From NCBI GenBank assembly GCA_964618215.1, contig CAZTZE010000011.1:1-64000 (forward strand): a stretch of 64,000 nucleotides of DNA, read 5' to 3'. Under the pieces are notes generated by a model, which saw only the letters and a program-made list of their open reading frames with translations, was not told where the DNA came from and made no database searches. This DNA is from CG2-30-58-95 sp964618215 (GTDB taxonomy: Bacteria > Chloroflexota > Anaerolineae > Anaerolineales > Villigracilaceae). Below are positions 51,659-59,535 of the stretch, piece after piece. The translations under genes and the position numbers were made by a program. Position 1 is the stretch's first letter. Every line of letters begins with the position of its first letter.

Positions 51659-54097
51659 ATGATCAGTGATAGAGTCTCCCAACTGAGAAGGCAAAGCCTG
51701 GAGGCCAGGCCCACGCTTTCGACCGAGCGCGCCGAGCTGATCACGCAGTTCTATGCGCAGCACCTACCCGGTCAGCAGAATCCGGGCTTCACCTCCGCTC
51801 CCATGCGCCGCGCGCTGGCCTTTCAATATCTGATGGAACACAAGACGATCTACATCGGCCCCGGCGAGCTGATCGTCGGCGAGAAAGGCCCGGCCCCCAA
51901 AGCCACGCCGACCTACCCGGAACTGTGCTGCCACAGCCTGCAAGACCTGGACATCCTCGACTCGCGCGAAAAAATCCCCTTTGCTGTGGACGCTCGAGCG
52001 CGGCAGGTTTACCAGGAAATGATCATCCCGTTTTGGCAGGACAAGTCCATGCGCGATTGTCTCTTCGGGGAAATGACCGAAGAGTGGAAGGCGGCCTACG
52101 AGGCCGGCATCTTCACCGAGTTCATGGAGCAGCGCGCCCCGGGTCACACCGTGCTGGACGACAAGATCTACCGCAAAGGTATGTTGGATTTCAAGGCGGA
52201 CATTCAGCATAGTCTCCAAGAACTGGACTATCTCCACGACCCGCAGGCCTACGCTAAAGAACAGGAATTGCAGGCCATGTCGGTCTGCGCCGAGGCGCTG
52301 ATCCGCTTTGCGCAGCGTCACGCGGACCTGGCGCGGGCTTCCGCAAAACGAGAGACCGACCCGCAGCGCAAGGTCGAGTTGGAGCGCATCGCCGAGGTCT
52401 GCACGCACGTCCCGGCGCACGCCCCGCGCGATTTCTGGGAAGCGCTGCAATATTACTGGTTCGTCCACCTAGGCGTGACAACCGAACTCAACACCTGGGA
52501 CGCCTTTTGTCCCGGTCACCTCGACCGGCACTTGTACCCGTTCTACGACCCCCTCCCCAACCCTTCGCGAAGCACCCCTGCCTGCCCCAGTTCTAACGGG
52601 GTGGGGCCCCCGCCGGGAGACCACCGGCATGGGAGGGAGTACTACGAGGAATTGCTGCAATGCTTCTGGATCAAGTTCAACAACCAGCCCGCCCCGCCCA
52701 AAGTCGGCGTGACCGCCGCCGAGAGCGGCACCTACACCGACTTCGCCCAGGTCAATACCGGCGGGATCATGGAAGACGGCTCGGACGGCGTCAACGAAGT
52801 CACCTACCTGCTGCTGGACGTGATCGAGGAGATGCGTCTGCTCCAGCCGTCCTCTTCCATCCAGGTCAGCAAGAAGAACCCTGACCGCTTCGTCAAGCGC
52901 GCCGCCAGGATCATCCGCACCGGCTTCGGACAGCCGTCAGTTTTCAACGCCGACCTGATCGTCCAGGAACTGGTGCGCATGGGCAAATCCGTGGAGGATG
53001 CTCGCAGCGGCGGCTCGTCCGGCTGTGTGGAGGTCGGCGCGTTCGGCAAAGAAGCCTACATCTTGTCCGGTTACTTCAACATGCCCAAGCTGCTGGAGCT
53101 GACGCTGCACAACGGCCTGGATCCCCGCACCGGGCGCAAGATCGGGCTGGAGACGGGCGATCCGGCCACGTTCGAATCCTTCGAGGAATTCTTCGCCGCC
53201 TACGAAAAGCAACTGCGCTATTTCATTGACATCAAGGTGCGCGGCAACAACGTCATCGAGCGGCTGTACGCGGCCTACATGCCCGCCCCGTTCCTTTCGC
53301 TGCTGATTGACGACTGCATCGCCACCGGCAAGGATTATCACGACGGCGGGGCGCGCTACAACAGCACCTACATCCAGGGCGTGGGCTTGGGCACCATCAC
53401 CGACGCCATGACCGCCATCAAGTACCATGTTTTCGACCAAAAGACGCTGAAGATGGAAGAGCTGCTCGCCTGGCTGGAGGCCGACTTCGCAGGTCACGAG
53501 CGTGAGCGCCAGAGGCTGCTGAACAAGACGCCCCGCTACGGCAACGACGATGATTACGCCGACCGCGTGATGGTTACCCTGTTCAACGCCTACTTCGACG
53601 CCATTGACGGGCGTCCGAACACCAAGGGCGGCGCGTACCGCGTCAACCTGCTGCCGACCACCGTCCATGTCTACTTCGGCTCGGTGATCGGTGCGACGCC
53701 GGACGGACGCCGCGCCTGGGCGCCGTTATCGGAGGGCGTCTCCCCCGTCCAGGGCGCGGACCGCCACGGCCCGACTGCGGTGCTCAGGTCCGTCGCCAAG
53801 ATGGATCACGTCCGCACCGGCGGCACGCTGCTCAACCAGAAGTTCACCCCCCAGTTGCTTAAAGACGAAGAGGGGCTGGACAAGCTGGTGGGGTTGATCC
53901 GCGCCTACTTCAAGCTGGACGGTCACCACATTCAATTCAACGTGGTGGACGCGGCCACGCTGCGGGCGGCGCAGCAGAATCCCGAGCAATATCGCGACTT
54001 GATCGTGCGCGTGGCCGGTTACAGCGACTACTTCTGCGACCTCAGCCAGGCGCTGCAAGACGAGATCCTCGCCCGCACAGAACACCAGGGGTTTTGA
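51659..54097 (+). CDS. hypD: Glycyl radical enzyme, HypD-like (trans-4-hydroxy-L-proline dehydratase)
   Basis: 812 aa. The thiyl cysteine is in SGCVEVGAFGKEAYIL (about residue 455) and the radical glycine in LIVRVAGYSDYFCDL (about 788). Features recalled from the HypD subgroup are RAPGHTVLDDKIYRKG (His) and LNTWDAFCPGHLD (Asp), together with GGARYNSTYIQGVG and LDGHHIQFNVVD. HypD removes water from trans-4-hydroxyproline to give pyrroline-5-carboxylate. Substrate assignment rests on remembered motifs and needs alignment. A GC-rich repeat insert (52557-52640) replaces the usual loop before LLQCFWIKFNN, and residues near 32-37 derive from an 18-bp repeat copy. Oxygen-sensitive, so an anaerobic lifestyle fits. 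Its activase candidate lies at 23911-24891. Confidence 0.85.
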   Translation: MISDRVSQLRRQSLEARPTLSTERAELITQFYAQHLPGQQNPGFTSAPMRRALAFQYLMEHKTIYIGPGELIVGEKGPAPKATPTYPELCCHSLQDLDILDSREKIPFAVDARARQVYQEMIIPFWQDKSMRDCLFGEMTEEWKAAYEAGIFTEFMEQRAPGHTVLDDKIYRKGMLDFKADIQHSLQELDYLHDPQAYAKEQELQAMSVCAEALIRFAQRHADLARASAKRETDPQRKVELERIAEVCTHVPAHAPRDFWEALQYYWFVHLGVTTELNTWDAFCPGHLDRHLYPFYDPLPNPSRSTPACPSSNGVGPPPGDHRHGREYYEELLQCFWIKFNNQPAPPKVGVTAAESGTYTDFAQVNTGGIMEDGSDGVNEVTYLLLDVIEEMRLLQPSSSIQVSKKNPDRFVKRAARIIRTGFGQPSVFNADLIVQELVRMGKSVEDARSGGSSGCVEVGAFGKEAYILSGYFNMPKLLELTLHNGLDPRTGRKIGLETGDPATFESFEEFFAAYEKQLRYFIDIKVRGNNVIERLYAAYMPAPFLSLLIDDCIATGKDYHDGGARYNSTYIQGVGLGTITDAMTAIKYHVFDQKTLKMEELLAWLEADFAGHERERQRLLNKTPRYGNDDDYADRVMVTLFNAYFDAIDGRPNTKGGAYRVNLLPTTVHVYFGSVIGATPDGRRAWAPLSEGVSPVQGADRHGPTAVLRSVAKMDHVRTGGTLLNQKFTPQLLKDEEGLDKLVGLIRAYFKLDGHHIQFNVVDAATLRAAQQNPEQYRDLIVRVAGYSDYFCDLSQALQDEILARTEHQGF
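51754..51771 (+). repeat. Dispersed 18-bp repeat, copy 12 (inside hypD-like gene)
   Basis: TGCGCAGCACCTACCCGG, one mismatch, read as AQHLPG (third reading frame). Confidence 0.8.
52557..52640. repeat. In-frame GC-rich repeat within hypD-like gene
   Basis: The stretch begins with the word CCCAACCCTTCGCGAAGC, contains CCCGCCGGGAG, and runs up to the GGGAGGG just before the TACTACGAGG codons. It resembles the CCCTCCCC word insert in mscL (about 32095-32150). It encodes PNPSRSTPACPSSN and VGPPPGDHRHGR. Confidence 0.6.
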
Positions 54098-54104
54098 TTA
54101 TTAG

Positions 54105-54137
54105 AGAAACCAGGTTTCTTGGAGAAACCTGGTTTCT
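54105..54137. repeat. Perfect 15-bp hairpin after hypD-like gene
   Basis: AGAAACCAGGTTTCT-tgg-AGAAACCTGGTTTCT. Each arm is itself nearly palindromic. It is related to the dnaX-ybaB hairpin at 22820-22850. It may terminate or protect the hypD-like mRNA, although no T-run follows. Confidence 0.7.
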
Positions 54138-54178
54138 GAGGCCACGTGCTTCGCGGTTAATTTTTTGGCTTGTCCGCA

Positions 54179-55816
54179 TTAAGCAAGCTCTACGTTAACG
54201 GGATACTGCCGAATCCGGTAGTCTCCCGTTTTCGCCAGCACCTGCGCCAGGAACTTCTCCGGCACATCCACCAGGGTGCGCTTGTCTTCGATACGGATTT
54301 TGCCAATCACGTGGCCGGGAATATCGGCATGAAAGGCAATCGTACCGACCACGTCGTTGGGGCGGATTCCATCCGCACGGCCTCGGCTGAACGTCAGGCG
54401 CACCATCCCATGTTCGTGAGATGAATTCTTCTGGAGCGGATAATTCCGCTGGCCGCCGCGTTTGAATCCGCCCTCGGCCTGGTGTGGACGCGTCTCGTGC
54501 ACCTCGCTGAGCGCGGCAATCGGGCGCTGCTTTTCTTCGGCGCGCGCCAGTTTCAGGGCCGCGGCGGCAATCTCCAGCGGGTCGTGCCCGGCCTCGACCA
54601 GTTTGGCCACCAGTTCACGCTCGCGCTGGTAACGGGCGCGCCCCAACCAGACCGTCACGCGTTCAAGCAGTTGCGCTTCCCGTTGATTTTTAATATCTTC
54701 CACTGTTGGCAGCATTGCGCGTTTGAGCGGCTGTTTGGTGAAGGCTTCGATGACACGCAACTGCCGTTTCTCACGCGGGGTCAGCAATGAAATCGCGAAG
54801 CCGGTTTTGCCAGCCCGCCCGGTGCGCCCGATGCGGTGAACGTAAATCTCCGCTTCGTCGGGCAGGTCGTAATTGAAGACGTGCGAAATGTCATCAATAT
54901 CCAGGCCGCGCGCGGCTACGTCGGTCGCCACCAGGACTTTGCTCTGATTCTGGCGAAAGCGATTCAGAATCCGTTCGCGGGCGTTTTGGTCCAAATCGCC
55001 GTTCAGGGCTTCGGCCGGGAAGCCGCGCACCGAGAGTTCGTTGGCCAGTTCACCGGTGGCTGCACGCGTGCGGACAAAAATCAGCGCGCTGGTGATGGGT
55101 TCGCTTTCGAAGAGACGCGTCAGCGCGGCCAGTTTATCGGCCTGGTTGACGAGATAATAACTCTGTTCGGTGGCCGCCACCGTGACCTGTTCGCGCTGGA
55201 TGCGGATGGACTGCGGCTCGCGCATGTAGCGTTCGGCCAGGCGACGGATGGCCGTCGGCAGGGTGGCAGAGAAGAGGGCGGTCTGGCGCTCGGAGGGCGT
55301 CTCTTCGAGAATGGATTGGATGTCTTCGATGAAACCCATCGAGAGCATTTCGTCGGCTTCGTCGAGCACGACGGTTTTGACGCGGCTGAGATTGAGGGTA
55401 TTGCGCTCGATCAGGTCGAGTAGACGGCCGGGGGTGCCGACGACTACGTCCACGCCGCGGTTGAGACGGCTGATCTGCGGAGCGTAGGGTTGTCCGCCGT
55501 AGACGGCCAGCACGCGCGCCTCGCAAAATTTGCCGTATTCTTGAACCGCTTCCGCGACCTGCAAAGCCAGTTCGCGCGTGGGACACAGCACGAGGGCCTG
55601 CACGTGGCGTTGATGCGGTTCGAGGTTGTGCAAAATGGGGAGGGCGAAGGCGGCGGTCTTGCCGGTGCCGGTCTGCGCCTGGCCGATCACGTCCGCGCCG
55701 GTCAGCATGACCGGAATCAGGGCGGATTGGATGGGCGTCGGCTCGCTGTAACCCAGCGCGGCGACGGCCTGCACCAGTTCGGGGCGCAGGTTTAAATCAG
55801 TAAATTGGGGGGTCAT
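54179..55816 (-). CDS. DEAD-box ATP-dependent RNA helicase (DeaD/CsdA-like)
   Basis: 545 aa. Q motif FTDLNLRPELVQAVAALGY and PTPIQSALIP, Walker A AQTGTGKTAAFALPIL, DEAD box VLDEADEMLSMGF, SAT motif (FSATLPTAIRRLAERYM) and HRIGRTGRAGKTGFAI. The C-terminal 80 residues (MVRLTFSRGRADGIRPNDVVG and HVIGKIRIEDKRTLVDVP) form a DbpA-type RNA-binding RRM. Likely role: ribosome assembly and RNA unfolding, particularly at low temperature. AGGAG lies 5 nt before the ATG at 55816. A 200-nt leader with four hairpins, one a terminator, precedes it. Confidence 0.95.
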   Translation of the reverse strand: MTPQFTDLNLRPELVQAVAALGYSEPTPIQSALIPVMLTGADVIGQAQTGTGKTAAFALPILHNLEPHQRHVQALVLCPTRELALQVAEAVQEYGKFCEARVLAVYGGQPYAPQISRLNRGVDVVVGTPGRLLDLIERNTLNLSRVKTVVLDEADEMLSMGFIEDIQSILEETPSERQTALFSATLPTAIRRLAERYMREPQSIRIQREQVTVAATEQSYYLVNQADKLAALTRLFESEPITSALIFVRTRAATGELANELSVRGFPAEALNGDLDQNARERILNRFRQNQSKVLVATDVAARGLDIDDISHVFNYDLPDEAEIYVHRIGRTGRAGKTGFAISLLTPREKRQLRVIEAFTKQPLKRAMLPTVEDIKNQREAQLLERVTVWLGRARYQRERELVAKLVEAGHDPLEIAAAALKLARAEEKQRPIAALSEVHETRPHQAEGGFKRGGQRNYPLQKNSSHEHGMVRLTFSRGRADGIRPNDVVGTIAFHADIPGHVIGKIRIEDKRTLVDVPEKFLAQVLAKTGDYRIRQYPVNVELA

Positions 55817-56031
55817 CAAAACTCCTGTCTATTTTGTCCGATAAGGGTTGTTCTGATGACTCCGTTGAAATTCTTGCCAACAACGGCGCGCTCTTGCGGG
55901 CGCGCCTGCCCATTGCAACAAAAAAGCCCGAAAACTTGCATCGGGCAATCATCTGGAATGATCAAAACAATTTCCCTGAAGCGTGCCACCTGGGTGGCGT
56001 GCGCTCCCTGTGGAGCGCGGCGGGTAGTATA
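55817..56031 (-). promoter_or_regulatory. Structured leader with internal terminator of the DEAD-box gene
   Basis: On the minus strand a TATACT box (56026-56031) is followed by four stems: GCGCTCC/GGAGCGC (56001-56018), GCCACC/GGTGGC (55985-55998), GCCCGA/TCGGGC followed by TTTTTT (55920-55946), and GGCGCGC/GCGCGCC (55885-55906). The third is a textbook rho-independent terminator placed between promoter and gene, so transcription attenuation is likely. No other minus-strand gene lies upstream that it could serve. Confidence 0.65.
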
Positions 56032-56115
56032 CCACGATATTGGGGGAATGGCGGGGGATTTTTGGTGAAAGATTATCCGTCCGGCAACTTTATGAAGGCC
56101 CTGATAATCACTCAC

Positions 56116-56143
56116 TTGACAGCAGTATCAATAGTGGTATCAT
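56116..56143 (+). promoter_or_regulatory. hicAB promoter
   Basis: TTGACA (56116-56121), 16 nt, TATCAT (56138-56143). The hicA ATG begins 6 nt later, so the transcript is expected to be leaderless. Confidence 0.65.
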
Positions 56144-56149
56144 GTCCGC

Positions 56150-56410
56150 ATGGCAAAGGTTGACGATATCATTGCTGAAATGCGACGCAATCCCAAAGGG
56201 ATTCGTTATCAAGACCTTTGCAAAGTATGTGATTCATTGTTCGGTGAGGCTCGGCAAAAAAGCAGCAGTCACCGAATCTACAAAACGCCCTGGCAGAGCG
56301 ACCCACGAGTCAATATACAGATTGACAAAGGAATGGCAAAAGCATATCAGGTAAGACAAGTGTTGAAAGCGATTGAACGCCTGGAGGCGCAAGGTGATGT
56401 TACAGAATGA
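56150..56410 (+). CDS. hicA: HicA-type mRNA interferase toxin
   Basis: 86 aa, dsRBD-like HicA fold. It begins MAKVDDIIAEMRRNPKGIRYQDL, then CKVCDSLFGEARQKSSSHRIYKTPW, where the HxxY/F region carries the catalytic histidine (SSSHRIYKTP). VNIQIDKGMAKAYQVRQVLKAI closes the fold. It overlaps the antitoxin gene by 14 bp. Confidence 0.8.
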   Translation: MAKVDDIIAEMRRNPKGIRYQDLCKVCDSLFGEARQKSSSHRIYKTPWQSDPRVNIQIDKGMAKAYQVRQVLKAIERLEAQGDVTE

Positions 56411-56732
56411 CCGATATACATACCGTGTAACCTGGTCAGAGGAAGACAATGAGTATGTCGGCCTCTGTGCTGAGTTTCCAAGTCTGAGCTGGTTGGAACC
56501 ATCGCCAGAAGAAGCCTTGAAAGGCGTCCGTCAGACAGTGGCTCAAGTCGTTGAAGATTTAGAAAAAAGCGGAGAATCTGTGCCTGAACCGATTGCTGTC
56601 AAGAAATACAGTGGGAAGTTTATGGTGCGGATACCGCCAGAATTACATCGGCGGCTGGCGCTTGAAGCGGCAGAAGCTGGAGTTAGTCTGAACCGTCTTG
56701 CCAGTGACAAGTTCAACAGGCGAGAGGCATAA
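56397..56732 (+). CDS. hicB: HicB-type antitoxin
   Basis: 111 aa from the ATG at 56397. The degenerate RNase H fold is YRVTWSEEDNEYVGLCAEFP and LEPSPEEALKGVRQTVAQVV. The C-terminus GKFMVRIPPELHRRLALEAA, ending SLNRLASDKF, is a ribbon-helix-helix DNA-binding domain that would autorepress the operon. The pair is complete and in the usual toxin-first order. Confidence 0.86.
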   Translation: MLQNDRYTYRVTWSEEDNEYVGLCAEFPSLSWLEPSPEEALKGVRQTVAQVVEDLEKSGESVPEPIAVKKYSGKFMVRIPPELHRRLALEAAEAGVSLNRLASDKFNRREA

Positions 56733-57011
56733 TTTGTAAGAAAGACAAACTGGCGGCGTAACAGCCACCTTTTTATTTGAACTTGCAGTCCAAGCAGCTG
56801 TCAACGGATTTTGTCACCCCGCCACACCGTCCTGCGTTCGGTGCAGGAAGGAGCAGTGAGGCAGGCAGATGCCGTTTGATTGGGACAACTCCAAACCTGA
56901 CATGTCTCCACGAATCCGCGATCAATTGTGGTTCAAGTCCACGCGAGCAAGGAGGTTAAAAAGGGCGCGCCTGAGACATGTCAGGTTTTACTGGTTTATA
57001 ATACCCCTGCT
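56733..57011. other. mutS2 upstream region with 16-bp inverted repeat
   Basis: AAACCTGACATGTCTC (56893-56908) and GAGACATGTCAGGTTT (56973-56988) are perfect inverse arms around a 64-nt loop. TATAAT (56997-57002) follows and is 9 nt before the mutS2 ATG. The right arm covers the -35 region, so the pair could be an operator or form an RNA stem if transcribed from further upstream. The rest (56733-56890) shows no gene. Confidence 0.6.
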
Positions 57012-59498
57012 ATGGACTCCAAAACCATCACCGTCCTCGAATACCCCAAGATTCTCTCCCGCCTGGCCGCGTTCTGCGATTTTTCCGCCTCGGCAGAACT
57101 GGCGCGCCAGTTGGCCCCGACCGACAGTTACGACTTGGCCCTCGCCCGCCAGGCTGAGACGAGCGAGGCGCGCAAACTGCTTTCCACGCAGGATGTCAGC
57201 ATCGGCGGCGCGCACGACATCCGCGACGCGGTACAACTGGCGGCACGCGGCGGCGTGCTGGAAGCAAAAGAATTACTGGACGTGCAGAACACGCTCATCG
57301 CCACGCGCAACCTGCACCGGGCGCTGGAAAAACTCGCCTCGGATTACCCGCACCTGTGGAACATTGCCCTTGCCCTGCCCATCCCGCAGGGACTGGTGGA
57401 GGCCATCTCGCGCACCGTCTCGGAAAGCGGCGAAGTGCTCGACTCGGCCTCGCCCAAACTGGGCTCCCTGCGGCGCGAGATCCGCGTCGCGCACGAGCGG
57501 CTGATGACGCGCCTTCAACGTTACCTCACCGATGCGAGCACTGCTTCCAAATTGCAGGAGGGCATCATCACCCAGCGCGACGGGCGCTACGTCATCCCAC
57601 TGCGCTCGGAGTTCAAAGGGCAGATCAAGTCCATCGTCCACGACCAATCCGCCTCCGGCGCAACCCTGTTCGTCGAACCTTTACCTGTCGTCGAACTGAA
57701 CAATACTTACCGCGAACTGCAACTGGCCGAACGCGACGAAATCCGCCGCATCCTGGCCGAACTCTCAGCCCAGGTCGGCGCGCTGGCCGGAGAGATCGTC
57801 CCCGGCGTCCAGGCCCTGGCCGAGTTAGATTTGGCGTTTGCGAAGGCGAAGTATGCGGATGAGATTAGAGCCTCCGAACCTATCCTGCGCCCGATTAAAG
57901 AGAATAGAGAATCGAGAATAGAGAATAGTGGTAGGGCAGTCACCTACCATAGTAGAGGCGAGCGCGCAACGCCGGAAATCGTAAATCGTCAATCGTCAAT
58001 CGTAATTCGTCTTTTCCATGCAAGGCATCCCCTTTTAGACCAAAATACGGTTGTGCCAATAGATGTCGTCCTGGAACCTGGAATCTTCGCCCTGGTCATC
58101 ACCGGCCCCAACACCGGCGGCAAGACCGTTTCGCTCAAGACCGTCGGCCTGCTGGCGCTGATGGCCCAATCCGGGCTGCACATCCCGGCTCAATCCGGCT
58201 CGGAACTCTCCGTCTTCCAGGCCGTCTACGCCGACATCGGCGACGAGCAGTCCATCGAGCAATCCCTCTCGACCTTCTCCGGCCACATCGCCAACATCGT
58301 CCACCTCCTGAAGAAGGCCGACCGCCGCGCCCTGGTCATCCTCGACGAACTCGGCGCCGGTACCGACCCGCAGGAAGGCGCCGCCCTCGCCCGCGCCATT
58401 CTGTCTCACCTGCTCGAACGCAACGTCACCACCTTCGTCGCCACGCACTACCCCGAACTGAAGACATTCGCCCACAGCACCCCGGGCGTGGTCAACGCCT
58501 CTCTGGAATTTGACCTCCGGACTCTGCGCCCCACCTATCACCTGACCATCGGTCTCCCGGGCCGCTCCAATGCTTTAGCCATTGCCCAGCGACTCGGACT
58601 ACCCGAGGCCGTTATCGCCGCGGCGAGGAGCGAGATCAACCCCGACGAGCTGCGCGCCGATAAGCTGCTCGGCGACATCCACCGTCAGCGCAAGCTTGCC
58701 TTCAAGGAAAGCGAAAAGGCCGAGAGAGCACGCGCCGAGGCGCGTCGCCTGGAACGCGAACTGGCCGAGAAACTGGACAAAATTGAAGAAGAGCGGCAGT
58801 CCGTGCTTGAACAAGCCCGCGCCGAGGGTGAACTGGAAGTCGAAATCCTGAAGGTTCAACTTGAAACATTGAAAGCAGAGTTGAAGAAAGCCCGCCAGCC
58901 GCTGGACGCGCTGAAGGAGATCGAAGAGAAAGTTGAGTTGGTGGAAGAAAAGATTCAAAAACCAGTCAAAAGTCGAAAGTCACCCGTCACCCGTCATCCT
59001 TCGGCTTCGCTCAGGACAGGCCCGTCATCCGGCCCGCTCAAAGTGGGGGAAAGCGTTAAGTTGATGAACTTGAACGCGGAGGGCGTGATTACTGCTCTCA
59101 GCGGAGACGAGGCCGAAATCCAGGCGGGTGCGCTCAGGCTGCGAGTCAAGGTGAGTGAATTGAAGCGTCAAGAAGTAACCAGTGATCAGTTACCAGTAAT
59201 CAGTAAAAGCACGTCATACGTCACTCGTCACCTGGCACTCGCCCCCTCACCCGGGCTGGAACTCGACATCCGCGGCCAGCGCGCCGAGGACGCCCTGGAC
59301 ATGCTCGACCGCTATCTCGAAAAGGCTTATCTGGCTGGCCTGCTCTTTGTGCGCATTATTCACGGCAAAGGCACCGGCAAACTGCGCACGGAAGTACGCG
59401 CCGCGCTGAAAGAGCATCCGCACGTGGCGTCATTTGAAACTGGTCACGACAAAGAGGGTGGAGACGGCGTGACGGTGGCGAAGTTGGTTGCGGGTTGA
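57012..59498 (+). CDS. mutS2: Endonuclease/ribosome-rescue ATPase MutS2
   Basis: 828 aa. The ATPase has TGPNTGGKTVSLKTVGLLAL (P-loop), DIGDEQSIEQSLSTFSGHI and LDELGAGTDPQEGAALARAI, then a long coiled coil (KLAFKESEKAERARAEARR). The C-terminal Smr nuclease domain is LDIRGQRAEDALDMLDRYLE and IIHGKGTGKLRTEVRAAL. Roles reported for the family are suppression of recombination and splitting of collided ribosomes. Three low-complexity repeat inserts are read in-frame (about residues 294-333, 650-676 and 720-745), all in loops or linkers. A start at 56928 is rejected because the TATAAT box lies inside that extension. Confidence 0.94.
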   Translation: MDSKTITVLEYPKILSRLAAFCDFSASAELARQLAPTDSYDLALARQAETSEARKLLSTQDVSIGGAHDIRDAVQLAARGGVLEAKELLDVQNTLIATRNLHRALEKLASDYPHLWNIALALPIPQGLVEAISRTVSESGEVLDSASPKLGSLRREIRVAHERLMTRLQRYLTDASTASKLQEGIITQRDGRYVIPLRSEFKGQIKSIVHDQSASGATLFVEPLPVVELNNTYRELQLAERDEIRRILAELSAQVGALAGEIVPGVQALAELDLAFAKAKYADEIRASEPILRPIKENRESRIENSGRAVTYHSRGERATPEIVNRQSSIVIRLFHARHPLLDQNTVVPIDVVLEPGIFALVITGPNTGGKTVSLKTVGLLALMAQSGLHIPAQSGSELSVFQAVYADIGDEQSIEQSLSTFSGHIANIVHLLKKADRRALVILDELGAGTDPQEGAALARAILSHLLERNVTTFVATHYPELKTFAHSTPGVVNASLEFDLRTLRPTYHLTIGLPGRSNALAIAQRLGLPEAVIAAARSEINPDELRADKLLGDIHRQRKLAFKESEKAERARAEARRLERELAEKLDKIEEERQSVLEQARAEGELEVEILKVQLETLKAELKKARQPLDALKEIEEKVELVEEKIQKPVKSRKSPVTRHPSASLRTGPSSGPLKVGESVKLMNLNAEGVITALSGDEAEIQAGALRLRVKVSELKRQEVTSDQLPVISKSTSYVTRHLALAPSPGLELDIRGQRAEDALDMLDRYLEKAYLAGLLFVRIIHGKGTGKLRTEVRAALKEHPHVASFETGHDKEGGDGVTVAKLVAG
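57895..58012. repeat. In-frame repeat insert 1 in mutS2
   Basis: AGAGAATAGAGAATCGAG units, a GGTAGGGCAGTCACCTACC palindrome and AATCGTCAATCGTCAATCG units are read as NRESRIENSGRAVTYHSRG and EIVNRQSSIVIR, just before the conserved ARHPLL motif. Confidence 0.75.
58966..59037. repeat. In-frame repeat insert 2 in mutS2
   Basis: CAAAAGTCGAAAGTCACCCG, then CCTTCGGCTTCGCTCAGGAC, a widespread repeat word also present at about 11212 (inverted), 36700 and 43647. It is read as HPSASLRTGPSSG between coiled coil and the SH3-like domain. Confidence 0.75.
59171..59250. repeat. In-frame repeat insert 3 in mutS2
   Basis: AACCAGTGATCAGTTACCAG, then CGTCACTCGTCACCTGG. The first word also occurs intergenically at 49700-49725, and the second matches the prmA insert. 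It lies in the linker before the Smr domain. Confidence 0.75.
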
Positions 59499-59502
59499 AA
59501 GC

Positions 59503-59535
59503 AGACCTCCGAGTTCTCAGAGAACTCGGAGGTCT
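59503..59535. terminator. Bidirectional terminator between convergent genes
   Basis: AGACCTCCGAGTTCTC and its inverse GAGAACTCGGAGGTCT are adjacent, followed by TATTT. It serves mutS2 (plus) and overlaps the stop of the phosphatase gene (minus). Confidence 0.8.

Noticed and set aside
56928..57011. MutS2 start 28 codons earlier
   Set aside because: That region contains the inverted-repeat arm and the TATAAT box, and the family begins at the ATG at 57012.
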